Shown here piece by piece: positions 32,628 through 39,928 of a stretch of 53,197 nucleotides of DNA. The translations under genes were made by a program, and so were the position numbers. Positions within the stretch are counted from its first letter, which is position 1; each line of letters opens with the position of its first letter. This DNA comes from CAG-791 sp963629395. Lineage in GTDB: Bacteria > Bacillota > Clostridia > Lachnospirales > Lachnospiraceae. The stretch spans positions 1 to 53,197 of the forward strand of contig CAVGIV010000009.1 of the NCBI GenBank assembly GCA_963629395.1. Direction: 5' to 3'. Below the pieces are notes generated by a model that saw only the letters and a list, made by a program, of their open reading frames with translations, was not told where the DNA came from and made no database searches.

Positions 32628-34157
32628 CTACAGCCTCTGTACTTCTTCATAACATTTTATAATCTCCGCTTCCGGCTTCGGCGAGATAAGGGATACGATC
32701 ACGTTCACCAGAATAGCTGCAAGAAAGGCCGGCAGCAGCTCGTAAATCCCCCAGATGCCGCCGATGGGACGAACAGCAAATTTCCAGACAAAAACCATGA
32801 TACCGCCGGTCAGCATCCCAGCCAACGCGCCGTATCGGTTGGACCTCTTCCAGAACAGTGCCAGAAGGACCACCGGCCCGAAAGAAGCTCCGAATCCCGC
32901 CCAGGCAAAGCTGACAATTCCAAATACCGAGCTGTCCGGATCCCAGGCAAGGAAAATACCAATTACAGCAATCGCTATCAGACTGATTCTGGACAAAAGA
33001 AGCGACTGTTCCTTCTTAATATTAAGATGAAATACCTTTACCAGAATATCATTGCTGACCGATGAGGAGGCTGCCAGAAGCTGTGAATCCGCCGTCGACA
33101 TCGTGCTGGCAAGTATCCCCGATAAAACCACTCCGGCTACCAGCGCCGCCGCAATGCCGTGTCTGGACAAAAGATCCGCAATGCGCACAATAATGGTTTC
33201 CGATGCCGAGCCAGCCAGCACCTCAATTTTCCCCTCGCGCGTCATGCCAAGGCCAACCATTCCGATCAGAACCGCGACCGCCATAGAGATAACAACCCAG
33301 ACAGACGCAACCCGCCGCGACAATTTTAATTTTTCTACATCCTCAATCGCCATAAAGCGAAGCAGAATATGCGGCATTCCAAAATATCCAAGCCCCCACG
33401 CCAGCGTAGAACAGATGGTGAGAAAACCATACGACGTCGCTCCACCCGTTGTCGGATCATAGGACTGTGTTAGCGACAGATACCCCGGCAGTGACCTCGC
33501 ATTATCAAAAACAGCAGCAATACCGCCGGCCTGTGTAAAACCGAAAATCAATATCGCAGCCAGTGCCGCAGTCATAATAATACTCTGGATGAAATCCGTC
33601 ATCGATGCCGCCAGAAATCCCCCCATCGCCGTATAGAAAATAATAACGATTGCACTGACAATCATTGCCGCATGGTAGTCTACACCGAACAGGGAACGAA
33701 ACAGTTTACCGCATGCCGCAAAGCCAGATGCCGTATACGGTACAAAGAAAACAATAATCCAGATAGCAGCCAGGAACGCGAGAATGTGCTTCTCATCCCC
33801 CCAGCGATCCGAAAAAAATTCCGGAAGCGTAATGGATCCGGTATGTCCGGTATAGCTGCGAAGGCGTTTTGCAACAATAAGCCAGTTCAGATAGGTTCCC
33901 ACAGCAAGGCCAATCACTGTCCATCCAACATCCGCCGTACCGGAGAGATATGCAAGTCCCGGAAGTCCCATCAGAAGATAGCTGGACATGTCCGAGGCTT
34001 CCGCACTCATCGCAGTAACCAAAGGTCCCAGCTGTCGCCCGCCCAGGTAAAAATCGCCCATTGTTTCATTTTTTTCCGAAAGCTTAATGCCGACACCAAC
34101 CATAGCGAACAAATAAGCCGCCATTGTTGCCAGCATTGTAATCTGTGATGCTGTCAT
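32628..34157 (-). CDS. putP: Sodium:solute symporter, proline permease-like
   Basis: A 509-residue SSS-family transporter with about 13 hydrophobic segments. GGRQLGPLVTAMSAEASDMSSYLLMGLPG (helix 2 region), the GYFGMPHILLRFMA segment, and a later STADSQLLAASSSVSNDI stretch match sodium/proline symporters of the PutP group; proline as substrate is inferred. The ATG at 34157 has GGGAGG just upstream; an ORF extension to 34214 is not supported. It is a single-gene transcription unit with its own promoter and terminator. Confidence 0.9.
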   Translation of the reverse strand: MTASQITMLATMAAYLFAMVGVGIKLSEKNETMGDFYLGGRQLGPLVTAMSAEASDMSSYLLMGLPGLAYLSGTADVGWTVIGLAVGTYLNWLIVAKRLRSYTGHTGSITLPEFFSDRWGDEKHILAFLAAIWIIVFFVPYTASGFAACGKLFRSLFGVDYHAAMIVSAIVIIFYTAMGGFLAASMTDFIQSIIMTAALAAILIFGFTQAGGIAAVFDNARSLPGYLSLTQSYDPTTGGATSYGFLTICSTLAWGLGYFGMPHILLRFMAIEDVEKLKLSRRVASVWVVISMAVAVLIGMVGLGMTREGKIEVLAGSASETIIVRIADLLSRHGIAAALVAGVVLSGILASTMSTADSQLLAASSSVSNDILVKVFHLNIKKEQSLLLSRISLIAIAVIGIFLAWDPDSSVFGIVSFAWAGFGASFGPVVLLALFWKRSNRYGALAGMLTGGIMVFVWKFAVRPIGGIWGIYELLPAFLAAILVNVIVSLISPKPEAEIIKCYEEVQRL

Positions 34158-34271
34158 AATTCCTCCCTCATCGCGATTCACAAAAGCCACAATTCCCGCA
34201 GCACCTATCATCACTGCAGATGCACTTCAATTTTATAACTATTTTATTGTATACAAGAATACATGGACTTC

Positions 34272-34300
34272 ATTGTACGGGATCCCTTTCCTCCCGTCAA
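34272..34300 (-). promoter_or_regulatory. Promoter of the putP-like gene
   Basis: Minus-strand TTGACG (34295-34300), 17-bp spacer, TACAAT (34272-34277), giving a leader of about 105 nt. The rest of the 34158-34363 interval must also hold the start signals for the divergent methyltransferase; no clear plus-strand promoter is visible. Confidence 0.75.
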
Positions 34301-34363
34301 TCCGGTATGGTAGACTAAGGGGATGCTGATTTAATCGTAACTATTCAGAAACGGAGCAGAATC

Positions 34364-35242
34364 ATGTGGCTTGCAGATCAATGGCAGGATTATGAAGTAT
34401 TGGACACCTCTCGCGGAGAGAAGCTGGAGCGCTGGGGGGAATTTCGACTGATACGACCTGACCCTCAGGTTATCTGGGACAGTCCGCGCGGCGGAGAATG
34501 GAAGAACCCCAATGCGCATTACCATCGCAGCAAAAGCGGCGGCGGCAGCTGGGAATTTTTCTCACTCCCTCAGGAATGGATGATCTCTTATTCCGGAGCC
34601 GGAAGTACGCGGCACTTTATGCTAAAGCCCTTCAGCTTCAAGCACACCGGTCTTTTCCCGGAACAGGCTGTCAACTGGGACTGGTTCACGCCTTTAATCC
34701 GCAGCCGCGTTGATGGCGGGGAGGATGTGCGCGTTCTTAATCTGTTTGCCTATACCGGCGGAGCAACGCTTGCCGCCGCTGCAGCCGGAGCCAGCGTTAC
34801 GCACGTAGACGCCTCAAAAGGCATGGTCACATGGGCTAAGGAGAATGCACAGCTCTCCGGTCTTGGTGAAGCTCCCATTCGTTGGCTCGTAGACGATTGC
34901 GTCAAATTCGTGGAACGCGAGATTCGTCGAGGCAGCCGGTACGATGCAATCATCATGGATCCCCCCTCCTACGGAAGAGGCCCCAAGGGCGAAATCTGGA
35001 AAATGGAGGAAAGCATCTATCCTTTTCTCCTTTTGTGCCGCAAGCTGATCTCCGACCGGCCCCTTTTTATACTGTTGAATTCCTATACAACCGGACTCCA
35101 ACCAGCTGTTCTCTCCTACATGCTGCACACAGCATTTGCAGAAAATCTTGGCGGAGTGGTTACTGCAGATGAAGTCGGTCTGCCTGTTTCGAAAAACGGA
35201 CTCACACTTCCCTGCGGCGCATCCGGCCGCTGGACCGCGTAA
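34364..35242 (+). CDS. Class I SAM-dependent methyltransferase, rRNA-type
   Basis: A 292-residue protein. The SAM-binding motif I is LNLFAYTGGATL (125-136) followed by the acidic VDAS, and the catalytic-loop motif is DPPSYGRG (199-206), the pattern of RlmI/RlmK-like RNA cytosine or guanine methyltransferases. The N-terminal 115 residues contain a Trp-rich region (WGEFRLIRPDPQVIW; HYHRSKSGGGSWEFF) instead of the PUA domain of RlmI. The target base is unknown. GGAG lies 8 nt before the ATG. It is divergent from the symporter and faces the next gene tail to tail. Confidence 0.82.
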   Translation: MWLADQWQDYEVLDTSRGEKLERWGEFRLIRPDPQVIWDSPRGGEWKNPNAHYHRSKSGGGSWEFFSLPQEWMISYSGAGSTRHFMLKPFSFKHTGLFPEQAVNWDWFTPLIRSRVDGGEDVRVLNLFAYTGGATLAAAAAGASVTHVDASKGMVTWAKENAQLSGLGEAPIRWLVDDCVKFVEREIRRGSRYDAIIMDPPSYGRGPKGEIWKMEESIYPFLLLCRKLISDRPLFILLNSYTTGLQPAVLSYMLHTAFAENLGGVVTADEVGLPVSKNGLTLPCGASGRWTA

Positions 35243-35268
35243 TCAAACAGCTTCCTGCAAAATAATTG

Positions 35269-35324
35269 ACCGCCCGCGTACGCTCCCTCTTCATCAGAAA
35301 GAGCGCACACAGGCGGCCGTTTTT
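35269..35324 (+). terminator. Likely terminator of the methyltransferase gene
   Basis: An extended imperfect hairpin closed by CCGCC/GGCGG with inner CGCTC/GAGCG and CTCTT/AAGAG pairs, followed by TTTTT (35320-35324). The T run overlaps the stop codon of the opposing gene. Confidence 0.55.
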
Positions 35325-35820
35325 ATGTTGATCCTTCCGTTCCTTCTGCGTTCTCAGAAGTGTCTTCTCCCGATCGCATTGCATCATCTATAAGACGTAG
35401 GAGCTCCAGAGCGCTTCGAAAATACATCTTCTTGTTCTCCTCTGCCCAAACCACCTGTCCCTGCCAGGTTGCATTCTGCCGATACTTAACCTGTACGATA
35501 AAAGTCCCTTCTTCGCCTTTTTTATCCTCAAGATTACTCATAAATTCCTCTCTTACCGGGCGCTTTCCATAGTCATCCGAAATCATCTCCCGTTTGCGAA
35601 ACGAACGCTGCACCGTTGACCGCTGAGGAAAATCCATGCGATCCAGGTAAAATTCCACGCAGCGGAGTGCATCCAGCATTCCCCGGAACCGAACCGGCTC
35701 TTCGTGGTATTGGTCATATACCTTTCCATTATAGTCAGCATCCGTCCGTTCGTCGATGCAAAGCGCAACCAGATTTGGAGCAAACATTCCCATCGTCGTT
35801 TTACCCATCACATTTCCCAT
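35323..35820 (-). CDS. Hypothetical protein downstream of the BTAD regulator
   Basis: A 165-residue soluble protein, not assigned to a named family. The N-terminal half (MFAPNLVALCIDE; RFRGMLDALRCVEFYLDRMDFPQ) looks alpha/beta; the C-terminal part has IVQVKYRQNATWQG (108-121) and FRSALELLRLIDDAM (134-148), a pattern I associate loosely with small proteins next to BTAD regulators in Lachnospiraceae. It ends in an acidic Glu/Ser tail. It starts 15 bp after the regulator stop with only a weak ribosome binding site, so translation is probably coupled to it. A role linked to that regulator is inferred from position alone. Confidence 0.6.
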   Translation of the reverse strand: MGNVMGKTTMGMFAPNLVALCIDERTDADYNGKVYDQYHEEPVRFRGMLDALRCVEFYLDRMDFPQRSTVQRSFRKREMISDDYGKRPVREEFMSNLEDKKGEEGTFIVQVKYRQNATWQGQVVWAEENKKMYFRSALELLRLIDDAMRSGEDTSENAEGTEGST

Positions 35821-35835
35821 TCCAACCGTTTCGTA

Positions 35836-37047
35836 CTAGTCATTCGGTATAATCTGTGTCAGATCCGCCAGCGAAACATTGCTGTAACGAGCCTCCGCCC
35901 GCGTAGCCACCTTGCTGCGAAGGTCATCGTCAATTCGTCCCGCTACTACATCGCACCCTTCTTTGCTGCTGCCTACCAGCAGCACCAGATACTGCGAGGC
36001 GCTGTATTTGGTAAAAATATCTCCGCGCCGAAGACTCCTGGAAATGCATCCTCGGAATGTTTCCGAATACTCCTCGAGTTTATCTTTGTTCCGGATGGGC
36101 TTTCCGGCATAATCCACCAGTGTGCAGAGCAAAAGAAATACCGAATTTCCCATTCGCTCCATATTGCGTTCCAGAACATGATAGGTATCTATGAAGCTAG
36201 GGTAATTGCAATAGTACGCACCGCTGACGGGATCCTCCTGAAGTGAGGTCTGTATTTCATGAATATGGCCGGTCGGCGACATAAACTTCTGGGACATTTT
36301 CTGATACATTTCCAGAAGCTTTTCTGACGGAGGAATCCCCATTTCATCCGCGTACCGTTTTACCGTTCTGTCATACAGCTGCAGTGCTTCAGTATAGCTC
36401 CCTCTGCCAATCAAAGCCTCTATCTGAGCCGCCTGCCAATCATTATCCGGATAGATCTGAGCCGCCTTCTCATAGATCAGATACATTTCATCGTAGTCCA
36501 TGCGGCTTTTTGCTTTTTCTCCGAGATAGCGCACCGTCTCCGAAAACGCATTGCCAAGACGGACAGATTCCGTAATCACAAACGACAGCGTCTCCTCTTC
36601 CGGAAGCAACACTCCCTGGTATAAAGAAAATGCACGGCGATACGCTTCTTCCTTCTGTGATTCCTGATCTGCATTTCTGGCCTCTTTAACAGCCTCGCAG
36701 AATTCATGTACATCGAGTCTTAGCATAATCCCCGGGTCAGGAAAGTACATTCTGCCGATCTTGGTGATGTAATCCTTTCGAGGAAGTCCTGCCGCGACCA
36801 TCTGCTTGCGCATCTGAAACAGAAGATTATTGAAGCTGTTATTCGGATTGGATAATTCTTCATCCCCGTATAACGCTTCCAAAATCTGCTGCTTAGAGAC
36901 ACCCTTGTCCATATTGAGCCAGACAACCTGAAGAAGCTGTATAAACTTCGCTGTCGAATTACGTCCGGGTACCACCTTTTGACCATCACAATATATGGAA
37001 AATGCACCCAGCATTTGAACCGACATTTCCATCATATTCTCCGACAC
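35836..37047 (-). CDS. BTAD (SARP-type) regulator with degenerate GGDEF-like end
   Basis: A 403-residue protein. Residues about 8-105 form an OmpR-like winged helix (MLGAFSIYCDGQKV; RMYFPDPGIML); 110-250 are the helical bacterial transcriptional activation (BTAD) domain; 285-385 resemble a GGDEF fold. The segment LRRGDIFTKY at 339-348 matches the lead-in of diguanylate cyclases, but SASQY (349-353) stands where GGDEF should be, so no cyclase activity is expected; it may bind a nucleotide or simply dimerise. The start is GTG at 37047 after GAGGG; ATGs at 37035, 37032 and 37026 are alternatives. Its own promoter lies in the end of the acyltransferase gene. Confidence 0.8.
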   Translation of the reverse strand: MSENMMEMSVQMLGAFSIYCDGQKVVPGRNSTAKFIQLLQVVWLNMDKGVSKQQILEALYGDEELSNPNNSFNNLLFQMRKQMVAAGLPRKDYITKIGRMYFPDPGIMLRLDVHEFCEAVKEARNADQESQKEEAYRRAFSLYQGVLLPEEETLSFVITESVRLGNAFSETVRYLGEKAKSRMDYDEMYLIYEKAAQIYPDNDWQAAQIEALIGRGSYTEALQLYDRTVKRYADEMGIPPSEKLLEMYQKMSQKFMSPTGHIHEIQTSLQEDPVSGAYYCNYPSFIDTYHVLERNMERMGNSVFLLLCTLVDYAGKPIRNKDKLEEYSETFRGCISRSLRRGDIFTKYSASQYLVLLVGSSKEGCDVVAGRIDDDLRSKVATRAEARYSNVSLADLTQIIPND

Positions 37048-37089
37048 AGCTCATCCCTCTTTCTAATGTTATCTGATAATGTCACTTCA

Positions 37090-37119
37090 ATTATATATGA
37101 TCTGATGCATCCGTGACAA
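37090..37119 (-). promoter_or_regulatory. Promoter of the BTAD regulator
   Basis: Minus-strand TTGTCA (37114-37119), 18-bp spacer, TATAAT (37090-37095). The -35 is within the last codons of the acyltransferase gene; the leader would be about 36 nt. Confidence 0.6.
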
Positions 37120-38287
37120 TCCGTTTCTTATCTTCTCTGCCTTTCCCAAAAAGAAAAGGGAACACTCTCCCTATGGCACGCTCCGCCACAAGGCAAAGTA
37201 TAATCACAGTCACTGCACAAAATCCATCAAATACAATCAAGCCTGCAAGCTTTACAGACGGATTCACATCAAGTTTATCTACTCTATCTGAAAGATTAAC
37301 ATTAAGTACTGTCAGCAGCACCCTCTCCGTCATAATGGCAAACTTGTGCATTGCAAGAATCGCCAGGGTTCGTTGTCCCATATAAACAAGCATCTGACTA
37401 ATTTTTTTCAATCCTCCGCGTGTAAACATTATCGCAAGAAGCAGGATTGCAGTGATGCCCAGCACTGCCTCCGGATAAAAAAGCCACGGCTGAGTGAAAC
37501 GATCCGCCCGAAAGTCTGCATCTGAGACACCCAGTAAAAGGCACCAGAGCAGGACCGTGCAGCCCCCGACCAGTAATCCTGTTGCTTTATGACTCAGGCA
37601 AAAACAGCTTTTACATTGCTGTATTCTCACCCTAACAAATCGTCCCAGTCCGAAAAAGGGTAAAACACAAAGCGAGGTTTCCAGCTCCCACGGCAGGCAC
37701 AGCTGAATTTCATGGACATTGGAATAGAAGAACCATACTGCAGATCCCCCGCAGACAGCTGCAATCAAAAAATATACTTTGCAGCAATTTCTCGCATCAC
37801 GGGATTCACGCATAAATAATACATACCAGAAGAGTTCTGTAACCGACAGGCAGGTCAGAAACCATAAAGGACGGTTCCATTCCATGTATCCGCTTCCGGA
37901 GTTTCCATACAGCATGCCTGCAAGGTTTTCAGCAAGCGCAAAATGGCTTCGATCCGATCCAAGCGTGCGAACTGCAGCTGCTCCGAAAATTCGATAGATG
38001 ACAATACTGATAACAGACCAACAGATGTACGGCAAAATGATACCGCGAAAAAGTCCTTTTAGAAATTTATTAAAAGGACGGCGGTCAAAATGCAGAAATG
38101 CATCCTCCTTCCAGCAAAAGGTCATTCCGGAGAGAAGAAAGAAAACAGCTACACCGGTAAACATGGAAAAATGAAGAAGAATGCGGTCTGCTCCGTTTTT
38201 ATCTGCACAATGTCCGCATACAATTAAAAAAATAGCAATGCCTTTCGCTGCGTCAATCCATGCTGCGCGTTTTGATGTTGGCTTCAT
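37091..38287 (-). CDS. Acyltransferase family 3 membrane protein
   Basis: A 398-residue protein with about ten hydrophobic segments. It opens with RAAWIDAAKGIAIFLIVCGH, the hallmark of acyltransferase family 3 (OatA/NodX type), with His26 as the likely catalytic residue. These enzymes O-acetylate cell-wall or exopolysaccharide sugars in the membrane; the substrate cannot be told. AAGGGA lies about 7 nt before the ATG at 38287. Its 5' flank is filled by the hairpin repeats, so its promoter is either within them or absent. Confidence 0.8.
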   Translation of the reverse strand: MKPTSKRAAWIDAAKGIAIFLIVCGHCADKNGADRILLHFSMFTGVAVFFLLSGMTFCWKEDAFLHFDRRPFNKFLKGLFRGIILPYICWSVISIVIYRIFGAAAVRTLGSDRSHFALAENLAGMLYGNSGSGYMEWNRPLWFLTCLSVTELFWYVLFMRESRDARNCCKVYFLIAAVCGGSAVWFFYSNVHEIQLCLPWELETSLCVLPFFGLGRFVRVRIQQCKSCFCLSHKATGLLVGGCTVLLWCLLLGVSDADFRADRFTQPWLFYPEAVLGITAILLLAIMFTRGGLKKISQMLVYMGQRTLAILAMHKFAIMTERVLLTVLNVNLSDRVDKLDVNPSVKLAGLIVFDGFCAVTVIILCLVAERAIGRVFPFLFGKGREDKKRIVTDASDHI

Positions 38288-38316
38288 ATTGAATTCCCTT
38301 CATGTCCATCAGTATA

Positions 38317-38506
38317 GTTCTCCGCTCACTTCTCAGTCGCTTCGCTCCTGCGAAGTCGCGGGCATTCGGCGCACTCCTTTTCCCCGTTCTCCGCTCACCG
38401 TGCACCTGCTCTGCAGCTGCACGGTCGCGGGCATTCGGCGCACTCCTTTTCCCCGTTCTCCGCTCACCGTGCACCTGCTCTGCAGCTGCACGGTCGCGGG
38501 CATTCG
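38317..38506. repeat. Tandem 69-bp hairpin repeat array
   Basis: Two identical 69-bp units (38360-38428 and 38429-38497), a 9-base start of a third (38498-38506) and a diverged 43-base partial unit (38317-38359). Each unit has a constant spacer and a 26-base hairpin module: CCGTGCA/TGCACGG with inner CTGC/GCAG in the full units, but a different module of equal length with CTTCG/CGAAG in the partial one. The array ends in a perfect GGGCATTC/GAATGCCC hairpin (38498-38516). Together with the tuf terminator and stop this fills 38288-38608; no gene is seen there. Confidence 0.85.
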
Positions 38507-38526
38507 TTGAATGCCCGCCAGCGCAT

Positions 38527-38566
38527 AAAAAGACAGCCGCATGCAAGCAAGCTTGCAGCGGCTGTC
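38527..38566 (-). terminator. Terminator of tuf
   Basis: GACAGCCGC/GCGGCTGTC with a nested TGCAAGC/GCTTGCA, followed by TTTTT on the minus strand. An outer CAGCGCATAAA/TTTATGCGCTG pair (38519-38529 with 38568-38578) extends it to a 60-base hairpin. Confidence 0.82.
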
Positions 38567-38608
38567 CTTTATGCGCTGTGAGCGCAGAACTCATTGCTTT
38601 CGCGCAGA

Positions 38609-39802
38609 TTATTCAACGATGGAAACAACACGTCCGGATCCAACGGTACGGCCACCCTCACGAATAGCGAAGGTAAGTCCCTCTTCCATTGCTACCGGGT
38701 GAATCAGCTCGATGCTCATCTCAACGTGATCGCCAGGCATGCACATCTCAGTTCCTTCCGGAAGAGAGATAACACCGGTAACGTCAGTTGTTCTGAAATA
38801 GAACTGAGGACGATAGTTGTTGAAGAAAGGAGTATGACGGCCACCCTCGTCCTTGGTCAGAACGTAAACCTGAGCGGTGAACTTCTTGTGGCAGGTTACA
38901 GTGCCAGGCTTAGCAACAACCTGTCCTCTCTCGATTGCAGTACGATCGATACCACGAAGCAGAACGCCGATGTTGTCACCAGCCTCAGCATAATCCATGG
39001 TCTTACGGAACATCTCGATACCAGTTGCAACAGAGGTCTGAGTCTCTTCCTTGATACCAACGATTTCAACAGGATCGTTGAGCTTGAGCATACCACGCTC
39101 TACACGGCCGGTAGCAACGGTACCACGACCAGAGATGGTGAATACGTCCTCGATAGGCATAAGGAACGGCTTATCGTTATCACGAACCGGATCCGGGATA
39201 TAAGTATCAACGGTATCCATAAGCTCCATGATCTTGTCGCCCCACTCACCCTTAGGATCCTCAAGAGCCTTCAGAGCAGAACCCTGAATGATCGGAGTGT
39301 CATCTCCAGGGAAGCCGTACTGGTCAAGCAGCTCACGGATATCCATCTCAGTCAGCTCGATCAGCTCCGGATCATCCATCATGTCGCACTTGTTAAGGAA
39401 AACAACGATCTTCGGAACGCCTACCTGCTTAGCAAGCAGAACGTGCTCACGTGTCTGAGCCATAACACCATCGGTTGCAGCTACAACCAGGATAGCGCCA
39501 TCCATCTGTGCAGCGCCGGTGATCATGTTCTTTACATAGTCAGCGTGCCCAGGGCAGTCAACGTGTGCATAGTGTCTCTTCTCAGTCTCATACTCGATGT
39601 GAGCAGAGTTGATGGTGATACCACGCTCTCTCTCTTCCGGAGCAGAGTCGATCTGATCAAACGGAACTGCAGGATCAACGCCAAGTCTCTCAGCGAGAAC
39701 AGCGGTGATAGCAGCCGTCAGAGTGGTCTTACCATGGTCAACGTGACCGATTGTGCCGACGTTTACGTGCGGCTTTGTTTTGTCAAAATGTGCCTTTGCC
39801 AT
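38609..39802 (-). CDS. tuf: Translation elongation factor Tu
   Basis: A 397-residue EF-Tu that delivers aminoacyl-tRNA. GTPase motifs GHVDHGKTT (G1), DCPGHADYVKNM (G3) and NKCD (G4) are intact, followed by the two beta-barrel domains. AGGAGG precedes the ATG at 39802. It lies after fusA but has its own promoter, so EF-Tu can be made in excess of EF-G. Confidence 0.99.
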   Translation of the reverse strand: MAKAHFDKTKPHVNVGTIGHVDHGKTTLTAAITAVLAERLGVDPAVPFDQIDSAPEERERGITINSAHIEYETEKRHYAHVDCPGHADYVKNMITGAAQMDGAILVVAATDGVMAQTREHVLLAKQVGVPKIVVFLNKCDMMDDPELIELTEMDIRELLDQYGFPGDDTPIIQGSALKALEDPKGEWGDKIMELMDTVDTYIPDPVRDNDKPFLMPIEDVFTISGRGTVATGRVERGMLKLNDPVEIVGIKEETQTSVATGIEMFRKTMDYAEAGDNIGVLLRGIDRTAIERGQVVAKPGTVTCHKKFTAQVYVLTKDEGGRHTPFFNNYRPQFYFRTTDVTGVISLPEGTEMCMPGDHVEMSIELIHPVAMEEGLTFAIREGGRTVGSGRVVSIVE

Positions 39803-39842
39803 TTCTTATTTCCTCCTTGGAAAATAATCATGATGTGTTCGC

Positions 39843-39881
39843 CAGTGACCTTAGACATTCACTGCCGATTTTCGGTCACTG
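39843..39881 (-). promoter_or_regulatory. Hairpin in the tuf leader
   Basis: CAGTGACC (39843-39850) and GGTCACTG (39874-39881) form a perfect 8-bp stem enclosing a CCGA/TCGG hairpin. It begins about five bases after the predicted transcription start; no T tract follows. It may stabilise the mRNA 5' end. Confidence 0.6.
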
Positions 39882-39887
39882 ATGAAC

Positions 39888-39916
39888 ATTATAACCAATG
39901 CAAATATCTAACGCAA
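39888..39916 (-). promoter_or_regulatory. Promoter of tuf
   Basis: Minus-strand TTGCGT (39911-39916), 17-bp AT-rich spacer, consensus TATAAT (39888-39893), 13 bp after the fusA stop. Confidence 0.85.
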
Positions 39917-39928
39917 GAAGTATTCGGC

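Noticed and set aside
38317..38516. Possible CRISPR array
   Set aside because: The repeats are directly abutting hairpins with no unique spacers, and no cas genes are present.
38253..38594. A minus-strand frame of repeated Arg/Ala-rich peptides
   Set aside because: It is a translation of the 69-bp repeats and the tuf terminator; no ribosome binding site and no family.
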